Shown here piece by piece: positions 8,509-17,160 of a DNA stretch of 64,000 bases (position 1 is its first letter; the number at the start of each line of letters is the position of its first letter). The translations under genes were made by a program, and so were the position numbers. The stretch spans positions 218,978 to 282,977 of the forward strand of contig JANXLU010000042.1 in NCBI GenBank assembly GCA_025354985.1, written 5' to 3'. The stretch comes from Chloroflexota bacterium. Lineage in GTDB: Bacteria; Chloroflexota; Anaerolineae; J036; Brachytrichaceae. The notes below the pieces were generated by a model that was given only the letters and a program-made list of their open reading frames with translations, searched no databases and was not told the DNA's origin.

Positions 8509-9426
8509 ATGACAACGATACACAAATCACATACTCTGACCCCTCACAAGCTTGCTCGCCACATTTATTCGGGCATCACCGCCGATGGTTCAAACATCGG
8601 GTGCGTGGTCAGCGATGACGGGGCCATCTGCATTGACCTGCCGCATACCGCCGCCGAAACCCTGGCATGGCGTTCGGAACTTGCACTGCTCACGCTAAAA
8701 CCCATCAAGAGCGTGATCTTTACCTCACCGGATCGGTTCTCAAGCGAGGCACTGGGCGCGCTGGCCACCGGGAAGCTACGCATGCCAACGCTGCTGCAGG
8801 ATGCCGGTCATCACACGTTGCTGTCCGCGCTGGAAGCGTCGTATCCGCATCCAACCGAGCTCGGCCTGCCATTTCACGTGCGCGAACAAGCCGGTCTGCC
8901 CGAGATCACCTTCTCGGATCACGCCACCGTGACGCTGGGTGGTTCGGTGGACCCCATCTATGTGGACGTCACCCACGTCGGTGGCTGTGCCCCTGGCGCC
9001 TCCTATGTCACCGTGCGCGATTCTGGAATCCTGTTTGTTGGCGACCACATCGCGGTGGGTGAAGCCCCGCTGTTTAGCGCGGGCGACCTCGACAAGTGGA
9101 TCAAGGCGCTGACCGGTTTGGCGCGCTTCAAAAATATAAAGACCGTGGTGCCAGGTCGCGGCGCCATTACAAACGCCAGCGCAGGTGAGGCCATGGTCGA
9201 GTTTGTCAAATCGCTCAAATCGGCGATGACCAAGTTCAACAGGCGGGATCACGCGCGCGAGGATTTGGCCGCATTGGTGCCCGAGCTGGCCGCCCAGTTT
9301 GAACCCAAGCGGCGCACCCGCGGCGACTTGCACGGCGCGGAAGACATCAACACCTCGCGCATTCGCACCGGGCTTGAGGCAATTTTCGACGCCCAGCGCA
9401 AGGAAACCCAAGCCATCATCGTCTAG
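8509..9426 (+). CDS. Metallo-beta-lactamase-fold protein lacking the metal-binding motifs
   Basis: The 305 residues follow the order of the MBL fold, including IGCVVSDDGAICIDLP, GILFVGDHIAVGEAP and KTVVPGRGAI. The metal sites are lost, however. TSPDRFSSE (72-80) stands where HxHxDH should be, THVGGCAPG (155-163) where the GHTPG His should be, and VPGRG where PGHG should be. Only Asp of GDH (178-180) remains. It is therefore probably not a zinc hydrolase; a binding, structural or flavin-independent role is possible. The start ATG 8509 excludes a leader that overlaps the divergent operon. Confidence 0.7.
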   Translation: MTTIHKSHTLTPHKLARHIYSGITADGSNIGCVVSDDGAICIDLPHTAAETLAWRSELALLTLKPIKSVIFTSPDRFSSEALGALATGKLRMPTLLQDAGHHTLLSALEASYPHPTELGLPFHVREQAGLPEITFSDHATVTLGGSVDPIYVDVTHVGGCAPGASYVTVRDSGILFVGDHIAVGEAPLFSAGDLDKWIKALTGLARFKNIKTVVPGRGAITNASAGEAMVEFVKSLKSAMTKFNRRDHAREDLAALVPELAAQFEPKRRTRGDLHGAEDINTSRIRTGLEAIFDAQRKETQAIIV

Positions 9427-9489
9427 ACACCCATGCGTCGCCGGTTGAGTGGGCCGGCGACATGCAAAGCACACGTGTGAAACTACACC

Positions 9490-10392
9490 ATGATCACCGT
9501 CGTCGGCTCGCTTAACTACGATTTCATTGTGCATGTGGAGCGCTTCCCGCAGCCCGGCGAAACCCTGCACGGTGGCGATGTGATCGGCGCCTGCGGTGGC
9601 AAGGGCGCAAACCAAGCCTACGCCGCCGCGCGGCTGGGCGGCCAGGTTTCGCTCATCGGCTGCGTGGGCAGGGACGCGCACGGAGACACCATGTTGCAAA
9701 ACCTGATCCAGGTGGGCGTGAATGTTGCCCCGATCATTCGCCGGGCCGGCACGTCGAGCGGACTGGCGATGATCCTGGTGGATGCGCATGGTCAAAACCA
9801 AATAATCGTCGCACGCGGCGCCAACCTCAAATTGACCGTGGCCGACGTTGAGGCGCAAGCGCACCTGCTGAAATCCTCGCGCATCGTGGTGGCGCAGTTT
9901 GAGGTGGCCGTCGCGGTCACCTGGCGGGCGCTTGAACTGGCGCATGCGGCCGGCGCAACCACCGTGCTCACCCCGGCGCCCTATGAAGCTTTTGACCCGG
10001 TGCTATTACGGCACGTTACCTGGCTGATGGTCAACGAAGTCGAGGCCGGGCAGGTGAGCGGGGTGCCGGTGACCGACATCAGCAGCGCCGAACGCAGTGC
10101 GCGGGCCATTGTGGCTCTTGGAGCGGCCAACACCGTGGTCACGCTCGGCCCGCAGGGCGCATGGGTGGAATCTGAATCATGGCGTGGCCACATGCCGGCG
10201 CCGGTGGTCCAAGCGGTCGACACTGTTGGCGCAGGGGATTGCTTTACGGGCGCGTTTGTCGCCCGGCTGCATGCCGGCGCTACGGTGCGGGATGCAGCGC
10301 GGTTCGCCTGCGGCGCCGCGGCTATCTCGGTCACACGCAACGGCGCACAACCCAGTGTGCCGTCACTTGCAGAAATTGACCTGGGCGCATGA
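9490..10392 (+). CDS. rbsK: PfkB-family sugar kinase, ribokinase-like
   Basis: The 300-residue length matches ribokinase. The PfkB signatures are GGKGANQAYAAARLGG near residue 37 and DTVGAGDCFTGAF near residue 241, where the Asp is the catalytic base and the GAGD forms the anion hole. ATP is used to phosphorylate ribose or a related sugar at O5. No ribose transporter is nearby; the flanking molybdenum hydroxylase and amidohydrolase suggest use of ribose released from nucleosides, which is inference. Confidence 0.85.
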   Translation: MITVVGSLNYDFIVHVERFPQPGETLHGGDVIGACGGKGANQAYAAARLGGQVSLIGCVGRDAHGDTMLQNLIQVGVNVAPIIRRAGTSSGLAMILVDAHGQNQIIVARGANLKLTVADVEAQAHLLKSSRIVVAQFEVAVAVTWRALELAHAAGATTVLTPAPYEAFDPVLLRHVTWLMVNEVEAGQVSGVPVTDISSAERSARAIVALGAANTVVTLGPQGAWVESESWRGHMPAPVVQAVDTVGAGDCFTGAFVARLHAGATVRDAARFACGAAAISVTRNGAQPSVPSLAEIDLGA

Positions 10393-10418
10393 CCGCGCAG
10401 CGCGAATCAGCGCACCCT

Positions 10419-11255
10419 TCATTGCTCCAACCTAAACAACACGCGCACATACTTCACGTGCTTCTTAAAGGCCGCCGGGTCCACGCGTTCGGCATAGTGA
10501 TCTATCAGTGCGTCCATGGGCTTGCGAAATACACGCGCCACAACACCCTTGACCAGGCGTGACGCAAAGCCACCCGTTGAGCTCACATACCGCGTAAACA
10601 CATCCACACCCGGAACCACATGCTCCTTCAATACGCGCTGGGCAAACTCCAGAGTTGGCAGCACGTTGTCGGTGATGTCCACCTGGCTGACAACAGTCAA
10701 CCCGGCGGCGGCCGCCTTCGCCAAATAATCCGCCTCCACATTCACTACGCTGGCAAAGGCCCGCTCGCTTGAGACCCGCAACATCCCGCTGATAAACAAG
10801 TAGCCACCCGGACGCAGCAATCGGCGCACCTGGGCAAAGCCTACCGTCGCGTCAAAATAATTCTGGCTCTCGCTCATCAAAATCAGATCAAACGGCCCCG
10901 CCAGCGTCAGCGCTTCAAATTTACTGCGCACAAAGCGCACACCCTCGTGCGGGTGCGCTGCAAAGTACGTCTCATGATTGGCATCCGGCGAGACCGCGGT
11001 AACCACGTAGCCGTGATCGGCCATGGCCCGGGCGTTGTCACCGATCCCAGACCCTACATCCAGCACGGTTGTCACCTCCGCCGGGAATGAGGTCAGCAGC
11101 GTTTCGGTATAACGGGTTTGGGCTGCCCGGGCGCGGGCCATATCCAACTTTTCCGGCGTGTCCGAATAGCCGTAGTGCAGCGACCCAAGCTTTAGGACGT
11201 TGGTGCAAAACAGAAGTTCAAGATCCAAGTTTGACTGGTAGACGCGATCAATCAT
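10419..11255 (-). CDS. Class I SAM-dependent methyltransferase
   Basis: This is a 278-residue protein. The SAM-binding motif I is VLDVGSGIGDNARAMADHG near residue 64, and the LRPGGYLFISG strand is near residue 150. The N-terminal VLKLGSLHYGY segment resembles methyltransferases that act on lipids or small isoprenoids, but the substrate is not assignable. It is the last gene of a coupled operon: its ATG overlaps the stop of the upstream gene by four bases. The gene converges with the ribokinase gene. Confidence 0.8.
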   Translation of the reverse strand: MIDRVYQSNLDLELLFCTNVLKLGSLHYGYSDTPEKLDMARARAAQTRYTETLLTSFPAEVTTVLDVGSGIGDNARAMADHGYVVTAVSPDANHETYFAAHPHEGVRFVRSKFEALTLAGPFDLILMSESQNYFDATVGFAQVRRLLRPGGYLFISGMLRVSSERAFASVVNVEADYLAKAAAAGLTVVSQVDITDNVLPTLEFAQRVLKEHVVPGVDVFTRYVSSTGGFASRLVKGVVARVFRKPMDALIDHYAERVDPAAFKKHVKYVRVLFRLEQ

Positions 11256-11989
11256 GTTTTAAGCACGGATTCAAGGTCATTGCCGGCCCGGCTCGGCCAT
11301 CTGTGCCGTTGGGGGATGCCGTGTTCATCCACCCACAGCTCGCCCGGCGTATTGTAGTTGTCGCCTGTGTACTTATCGATCTCGCGTGTATAGCGGAAGC
11401 GCAGCCCATCCCGCTCAGGCCCACCCGGCGCCGCCGGTGGAAGCGTCACAACCTCGACCAGATTGCTGCGCCAGCCTTCAACCCGTGGGCGGAGCAATTG
11501 CTCGCCATCACCCGAGACTTCCAAGGATGGCACAACCACCAACTGCGGCCCGGCCGCCGGCCCGGTCATCAGTGGTCGCATCAGCGCACCCAGCGATATC
11601 TGCATCAACGGCCACACCAGCAGCCCCGCCGGGCGCGCGTGATCCTCGTATTCAGGCGCCCGATCCGCGCGCACGCGCTCGACAAACACCGAGTCCGGCG
11701 TGATCAAATAGCTGGCCCGACAGCGGCTTATCGCGCCCTCGTGGCTGCCAGACCAGTCGAACAGTATTTGCCAGTTTGAGCTCCCGGCTTCATTGGCGCG
11801 CTCCACCGCCTCCACCAACAATGTGCTGCCGTCGGCGGCGTTTGCCAGCTCTGCGCGGGTGATCCGCAGGCCGTCACCGCGGTGATGGATGATCCATTCT
11901 TCCGTGCCACCCACACCCCCACGGACGTCAACAAAGACACCCGTGGCAACCAGCGTCTCGCGTTCGCCTGGCGGCGTAATAAACCGCAT
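11252..11989 (-). CDS. Conserved-looking protein of unknown function
   Basis: I do not recognise this 245-residue protein. It has no signal peptide and no clear transmembrane helix. It is rich in alternating hydrophobic residues, with segments such as TEEWIIHHRGDGLRITRA and WQILFDWSGSHEGAISRC, which suggests a beta-rich fold of the lipid- or ligand-binding type. It is translationally coupled on both sides: its ATG shares one base with the stop of the amidohydrolase-CYTH gene, and its stop overlaps the methyltransferase start. Its function is therefore likely tied to those two proteins. Confidence 0.7.
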   Translation of the reverse strand: MRFITPPGERETLVATGVFVDVRGGVGGTEEWIIHHRGDGLRITRAELANAADGSTLLVEAVERANEAGSSNWQILFDWSGSHEGAISRCRASYLITPDSVFVERVRADRAPEYEDHARPAGLLVWPLMQISLGALMRPLMTGPAAGPQLVVVPSLEVSGDGEQLLRPRVEGWRSNLVEVVTLPPAAPGGPERDGLRFRYTREIDKYTGDNYNTPGELWVDEHGIPQRHRWPSRAGNDLESVLKT

Positions 11990-13986
11990 CAGGTTGCGAT
12001 CTCGACGTATTCCTGACGCAGTAATTGCGCGTCGGTGATGCCAAAGCGCATCAGCAGATCGCCTATGGTGGCGGCCTTGCGCTGGGCGTCCTTCAAGCTC
12101 CAGGTGCGCGTCTTGATCTCAAGGAACATGTCATTACCTGTGGCGGACGGCTCAACCAGGCGATCAATGTTGATAAAGATTTCCTGATCTTCAAATGCCA
12201 CCTCCCAGCGCAGACGATCCTTCTCAATAGAAACCTCGCGGGTGGGCTTGAAGTATTCGCGATAGAAGCGCAGGCTGCGGTCCGCCGACGAGAAGAACCG
12301 CACCCGTGACAGCAGCACCGAGTGGTCATATTCGCGCTCGCCGGTGGCCCCGACCAGGGTCAGCCGAGAGCGGCTCCCCAGCACGCCGCCGTTCTCATCC
12401 AGGCGCTCGTCTTCGCGGTAGCGCAGCCGCGAGGGATCATTATCAAAATAGAAGTACGTGTCATATTGGCGGTAGTGCACATGCCGCAGCACCTTCAACC
12501 CGTTGGTTTGATTCTGGACCGAGGCAATAATCGCGGTCGCGTCGCTCAACCGGGCCTTCACCTGCACCTCAAAGCTCTCGCTCTGGGTGACGCCGCCAAT
12601 CGCGGCCAGCTTTCGCAACACATCACCCTCGCGCTCAACCAGGAATTGATCAATCTGGCGGGCGGTCTCATTCGCCTGCGCACGAATGCCGGTCTCATCC
12701 AACGTCAAAAGTGCGCGCGCGCGCATCACTGGTCGACCCTGGATAAATACATCCCGCACATCTCCGGCCTTGCCCGAATACACAATCTGGGTATACAGCG
12801 CTTCCGGATCGCGGGCCAGCTTCCAATAGGCCGGCGTGTTGTGTAAGGTGTCCAGATTCACCACGATTACATCTCCGGCTTTGCCGGGTTCAAGTGAACC
12901 CGTCTTGTCGCCAATATGCAGCGCCCGGGCGCCCTCGATGGTGGCCATGCGCATGGCCTGCCGCGCGGGCACCGCCACCGGGTTCCGGGTGCTGCCCTTG
13001 GCCAGCAACGCCGCCAGGCGCATCTCCTCAAAGTGATCCAAATCGTTGTTGCTGGCGGGGCCATCCGTGCCGATGCCTACGGTCACGCCCTCATCCAGCA
13101 TATCGGTGAGCGCGGCGATTCCGCTGGCCAGCTTCAGATTGGCGGCCGGGTTGTGCGAAATGGTGGCGCCGTGCTTCTTGAGCATGCGCATCTCGTCCCG
13201 GTCAATCCACACACAGTGCGCGGCGATGACCTTGGCCTCCAGCACGCCCCATTTGTGAATCCAATTTACCGACGGCATGTTGTTGATGCGTTTGCAATCG
13301 ATCACCTCCTGCTCGGTCTCGGAGATATGTATGTGCAACGGCACATCATGCTTGATCGCGATCTCGGCGCACGCGCGCATCAATTGACCGCTGCACGTGT
13401 AGGGTGCGTGTGGCGCCACCACCGGCACGATCAGCTCGTGATCCTTCCACTTGGTCACAAACGCCTCGCACGCCTCCAGGCTCTCGTCCGCGCTGGCCGC
13501 GTCGGGCGTGGGGAACTGCATGATGGTCTGACTGCACAGCGCGCGCATCCCGGCGTCGGCCAGCGTTTGAGCGATCGTGTCTTCAAAGTAATACATGTCG
13601 TTGACGCACGTCACGCCGCTGCGGATCATCTCGGCGGCCGCCAGCTGGGCGCCCAGCTTGACAAACGCCGGCGACACAAATTTCTTCTCAACCGGTAGCA
13701 TGTAGCCATACAGCCAAACGTCCAGACGCAGGTCATCCGCCAGACCCCTCAACAGCGTCATGGGCACGTGCGTATGGCAATTGACCAGACCGGGCATGAT
13801 CGCGCAGTCTGTGCAGTCAATCACCTCGGTTGCCGTAAATTCCCGCAACACCTCCGCCGCCGGACCTACGGCCACAATTTTGCCCGCGCGCAGCGCCACG
13901 GCCCCATCCGCCACCAGGCGGTTCGCGTCATCCATCGTGGCCACCACCCCGTGGGCCAGAATGACATCGCATTTATTGTTTTCCAT
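11989..13986 (-). CDS. Amidohydrolase (MTA/SAH deaminase-like) fused to a C-terminal CYTH domain
   Basis: The 665-residue protein has two parts. Residues about 1-455 form a cyclic amidohydrolase: GLVNCHTHVPMTLLRG gives the metal HxH, HIHISETEQEV and AAHCVWIDRDEM give further His ligands, and GTDGPASNNDLD gives the metal Asp. This set matches deaminases of methylthioadenosine, S-adenosylhomocysteine or related purines. Residues about 470-665 look like a CYTH (triphosphate tunnel) domain: FEVQVKARL in place of ExExK, LRYREDE, RSRLTL, RWEVAFED and FLEIKTRTWS. The usual family ends before this second domain. The gene leads a three-gene coupled operon. Confidence 0.82.
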   Translation of the reverse strand: MENNKCDVILAHGVVATMDDANRLVADGAVALRAGKIVAVGPAAEVLREFTATEVIDCTDCAIMPGLVNCHTHVPMTLLRGLADDLRLDVWLYGYMLPVEKKFVSPAFVKLGAQLAAAEMIRSGVTCVNDMYYFEDTIAQTLADAGMRALCSQTIMQFPTPDAASADESLEACEAFVTKWKDHELIVPVVAPHAPYTCSGQLMRACAEIAIKHDVPLHIHISETEQEVIDCKRINNMPSVNWIHKWGVLEAKVIAAHCVWIDRDEMRMLKKHGATISHNPAANLKLASGIAALTDMLDEGVTVGIGTDGPASNNDLDHFEEMRLAALLAKGSTRNPVAVPARQAMRMATIEGARALHIGDKTGSLEPGKAGDVIVVNLDTLHNTPAYWKLARDPEALYTQIVYSGKAGDVRDVFIQGRPVMRARALLTLDETGIRAQANETARQIDQFLVEREGDVLRKLAAIGGVTQSESFEVQVKARLSDATAIIASVQNQTNGLKVLRHVHYRQYDTYFYFDNDPSRLRYREDERLDENGGVLGSRSRLTLVGATGEREYDHSVLLSRVRFFSSADRSLRFYREYFKPTREVSIEKDRLRWEVAFEDQEIFINIDRLVEPSATGNDMFLEIKTRTWSLKDAQRKAATIGDLLMRFGITDAQLLRQEYVEIAT

Positions 13987-14011
13987 GGCGAACTTATACT
14001 ACAGCCACGTT

Positions 14012-14029
14012 ATCCACGCGTTGGTGGAT
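14012..14029. promoter_or_regulatory. Short inverted repeat in the divergent amidohydrolase/nitroreductase promoter region
   Basis: ATCCAC (14012-14017) and GTGGAT (14024-14029) flank a 6-bp centre in the 174-bp gap between divergent genes. It could be an operator but is short enough to be chance. Confidence 0.2.
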
Positions 14030-14160
14030 TTTCAAAATTAGGAATCCTCCCTGTCGCAGTAACTAAACGACTTTATCGCCGCGACCTTTGCATCTGAACA
14101 CTGCTGCTGACCATAAACGACGGTATCTGCGTGGGCGCAGTGCGTTATCCTAGCCCTAAT

Positions 14161-14658
14161 ATGCAACTTTACGAAGCTATTCTTACTCGCCGGACGATCA
14201 AAGCATTCAAACCCGACCCGGTGCCCACCGATGTGCTGGCGCACGCCCTGACCGCGGGGTTGTGGGCCCAAAACCATCGCATGACCGAGCCCTGGCGCTT
14301 TACCGTGCTGGGTGCACAAACCCATCAGGCATTGGCGGCGAGCGACCCCAAACTGTTGTCCAAGCCAAAAATCGTGGCGATCTCTTATCCGCTCAGCAGC
14401 GATCAGTTTCAACGCCGTGAAGATTACGCCGCGGTGTGCTGCGCCATCCAAAACATCCAGCTGGCCGCCTGGGTGGATGGGCTGGGGATGCAGTGGAGCA
14501 CCGGTCGCGTCTCACAGCTGCCCGCAACCTATACGCTGCTCGGTATCGACCCGGCGCAGGAGGAACTCGCCGGTCTGCTTTACTTTGGCTACCCCGAAAG
14601 CGTTCCCGAGCCTGCGCCCCGCAAACCCCTCAGCCAGGTGCTGCGCGAGCTGGCGTAA
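14161..14658 (+). CDS. Nitroreductase-family protein
   Basis: This 165-residue FMN-dependent oxidoreductase starts with MQLYEAILTRRTIKAFKPD, the phosphate-contact motif of the family. AGLWAQNHRMTEPWRF follows near residue 35, and the C-terminal LLYFGYPES stretch matches the flavin-contact strand. The ATG at 14161 was preferred to an upstream ATG at 14131. The family reduces nitroaromatics, quinones or flavins with NAD(P)H as homodimers. The following methyltransferase gene starts 15 bp later, so they may be co-transcribed. Confidence 0.85.
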   Translation: MQLYEAILTRRTIKAFKPDPVPTDVLAHALTAGLWAQNHRMTEPWRFTVLGAQTHQALAASDPKLLSKPKIVAISYPLSSDQFQRREDYAAVCCAIQNIQLAAWVDGLGMQWSTGRVSQLPATYTLLGIDPAQEELAGLLYFGYPESVPEPAPRKPLSQVLRELA

Positions 14659-14673
14659 GGAGTGTTACCCATC

Positions 14674-15291
14674 GTGCAGGACACAGCACCCACCTACCTT
14701 GCCCGCGCCCGCGCCGAGTGGGATGGACAGGCCCCCACCTTCGACCAGGCGCCCGACCATGGCCTCCGAGATCCCGCAGTAAGATCCGCGTGGCGCGAAG
14801 CCATGATCCGTTGGCTTCCAAGCCAGCCGGGTCGCTTGTTGGATGTTGGCTGTGGCACCGGCTCCATGAGCATCGTGGCTGCCAACCTCGGCCATACCGT
14901 TACCGGGATCGATGCCTCAACCGTCATGATCACGCTCGCCCGTAAAAAGGCCGCTGCAGAAAACTTGTCCCTGACCTTCGAGCTCGGTGACGCGGCCAAC
15001 CCGGCGTTCCTGCCGGTAGCGTTCGACACGGTGCTATGTCGCCATGTGCTGTGGTCTCTGCCAAATCCAGCAGATGTGCTTGACCGCTGGTCGCGGCTGC
15101 TTGCGCCGGGTGGCCGACTGATACTCATTGAAGGCTTCTGGTGGACGGGTGGCGGGCTGAAGGCCGCCGATCTGCTGACCATGTTGCCATTGCGGTTTGC
15201 CCAGATTCAGCACACAAGCCTGGCCAACCGGCCCGACCTGTGGGGTGGTGTGGTTACCGACGAACGTTACGTTGTAATCGTCCGTGAATAA
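14674..15291 (+). CDS. Class I SAM-dependent methyltransferase
   Basis: The protein is about 205 residues with motif I RLLDVGCGTGSMSIVAANLG, the acidic TGIDAST loop, and the LLAPGGRLILIEGFWW post-motif. It is close to the UbiE/Methyltransf_11 group. GTG at 14674 was chosen as the start because AAGGAG lies at an 11-base spacing from it; a GTG at 14662 overlaps that Shine-Dalgarno. The substrate is unknown. Confidence 0.82.
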   Translation: MQDTAPTYLARARAEWDGQAPTFDQAPDHGLRDPAVRSAWREAMIRWLPSQPGRLLDVGCGTGSMSIVAANLGHTVTGIDASTVMITLARKKAAAENLSLTFELGDAANPAFLPVAFDTVLCRHVLWSLPNPADVLDRWSRLLAPGGRLILIEGFWWTGGGLKAADLLTMLPLRFAQIQHTSLANRPDLWGGVVTDERYVVIVRE

Positions 15292-15416
15292 ATAATAGTC
15301 ACAAATTGCCACCGGTCGGAGCCACCGCTTGACGAATCCGGCTGGCATCCTATACTCAGTAAATATTGTGCGTCCAGGATGTGCCCGGCGCACTTAAAGG
15401 AAAACCCGCTTTCACT

Positions 15417-16139
15417 ATGAACCTCACTGATAAAGTCATTGCCATCATCGGCGGTGCCGCCGGCATAGGCGCCGCCACCGCCGAGTTGTGCGCCCAGCGT
15501 GGCGCGCGCGTGATCATTGCCGATCTGGACGAGACCGTGGGCGCCAAAACCGCCGCGGCTATCAACGCTCCTTTCTTCAGATTGGACGTGACCAGCGAAC
15601 CCGATGTTAAACGTGTGTTTGCCGCAATCGATGCGCAATTTGGCAAGCTCGATGTGCTCATCCCAACCGCCGGTGTGTTGCTCGGACCTTACCTTGAGCT
15701 CGAAGACTTCACGGTCGAGATGTTTCGCAAGAATTATGAAATCAATGTCGTCGGCAGCTTTCTCTGCGCAAAATACGCCGTGCCTTTGATGAAGAAGACT
15801 GGCGCCGGGGTCATCATCTATGTATCCTCCGCAGCGGCCGGTGGCGTCAGTTCATCCTATGCCTATGGCAGCAGCAAGGGTGGCGTGCTCTCGCTTGGCA
15901 ACACCTCCGCGGGCAAGTTGGCAAAATTCAACATCCGGGTGAACACTCTGATCCCCGGCAACATTGCCACGAATATGAAGCTGTCAGTCATTGAGCAGGA
16001 GGCTAAGGATAAGGGTCTTAACTTTGCCGATCTCACCCGGGAATCAAAGCTGGGCGAGCCTGCCGGCATGGCCAAAGTGCTTGCCTGGCTTGCCAGTGAA
16101 GATGCGGACTACGTGCGCGGTCACATAACCACGCGATGA
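15417..16139 (+). CDS. Short-chain dehydrogenase/reductase
   Basis: This 240-residue Rossmann enzyme has the cofactor motif GGAAGIGAATAE, the catalytic Ser in IIYVSSAAAGG and the YGSSK form of YxxxK. An aspartate in IIADLDE after the second strand favours NAD over NADP. The C-terminus ends in VRGHITTR without the usual DGG motif. Its stop overlaps the start of the sugar isomerase-like gene (ATGA), so the two are translationally coupled and may act on the same sugar or polyol. Confidence 0.88.
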   Translation: MNLTDKVIAIIGGAAGIGAATAELCAQRGARVIIADLDETVGAKTAAAINAPFFRLDVTSEPDVKRVFAAIDAQFGKLDVLIPTAGVLLGPYLELEDFTVEMFRKNYEINVVGSFLCAKYAVPLMKKTGAGVIIYVSSAAAGGVSSSYAYGSSKGGVLSLGNTSAGKLAKFNIRVNTLIPGNIATNMKLSVIEQEAKDKGLNFADLTRESKLGEPAGMAKVLAWLASEDADYVRGHITTR

Positions 16140-16987
16140 AAGTCGGTGTCTCAGGATTCCTCCCGGCCTGGCAACTCATCACGCCCGCCGATCTAAAGCG
16201 TGTCCGCGACACCGGGTTGTCTGGCGCCGTGTTGCGTGTGGATGCCCCATTGCAGACCGCGATTGCCGACGTACACCGCGTCAAACAGTTGTTTGCTGAT
16301 GCCGGCGTGTCCGTATGTCAAATGAACGGCGCCTATGAAAACCTGATCGACCCTGATGATGCGCTGCGCGCCAGTGGAATTGCCGGTCTCCAAGCCTTGA
16401 TCCGCTTTGGCGTGGCAGTGGGCGCGCCCAGTACCTACGTCCGCCCGGGCTCGTTAAACCCCGTTGGCCAGTGGTGGCCGCATCGAGATAATCATGCACC
16501 ACGGACCTTTGATCGTCTCGTACAGAGCATGCGCACACTGTGCACCTTCGCCGAACAGGAAGGCGCAATCCTGGCAATTGAAGGCCACGTCGTCAGCACG
16601 CTGGACAGCCCACGCCGTGTCAAAGATCTGTTTGATGCCGTGGCCTCACCCGCGCTGATGTTCAACTTCGACCCGGTCAACTTCATCGGCACGGTGTCCG
16701 ACGTGCACAACACTGCGCGCGTCCTTAACGAATTGTGCGATGTGCTTGGCCACCGCTTTGTCGCCGCTCATGCCAAGGACGTGACCATATTGGATGCCCA
16801 TGTCGTCCAGATCGTTGAGACCCAGCCGTGCACCGGTACGCTTGATCACTACCTGTTTATGAAGCGCTTCAACAAAATCTACCCGACGGGCTGGTTCATC
16901 ATCGAGCACCTCCCGGATGACCGCGTGCCGCCCGCCCGGGCCGCCTGGGGCGTCGTCGCATCCGCGCTCGAGATTTCGCTCGAGTAA
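16136..16987 (+). CDS. Sugar phosphate isomerase/epimerase-like TIM-barrel protein
   Basis: This 283-residue protein resembles the AP-endonuclease family 2 barrel used by xylose isomerase-like epimerases. Supporting segments are CQMNGAYENLIDPDD, ILAIEGHVVSTLDSP (metal Glu), ALMFNFDPVNFIG (metal Asp) and VAAHAKDVTILD (metal His and Asp). Metal-binding residues therefore look intact. It overlaps the SDR gene by four bases. The substrate is not assignable from the sequence. Confidence 0.8.
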   Translation: MKVGVSGFLPAWQLITPADLKRVRDTGLSGAVLRVDAPLQTAIADVHRVKQLFADAGVSVCQMNGAYENLIDPDDALRASGIAGLQALIRFGVAVGAPSTYVRPGSLNPVGQWWPHRDNHAPRTFDRLVQSMRTLCTFAEQEGAILAIEGHVVSTLDSPRRVKDLFDAVASPALMFNFDPVNFIGTVSDVHNTARVLNELCDVLGHRFVAAHAKDVTILDAHVVQIVETQPCTGTLDHYLFMKRFNKIYPTGWFIIEHLPDDRVPPARAAWGVVASALEISLE

Positions 16988-17160
16988 TATCCTGATCAAA
17001 CATCTTCATACGGTCACGCTAAACGCACCTGAAAACTTAACCGGCCAATCAATCCGGCCGCGGGATGAATCATCATCCCCCGCATCCATCTTGCCGGTTG
17101 CACCATGCGTTGGTGTGTCGGTTGTGTTAGGACAGCTTCAAGGTTCCGTCTAATCACACG

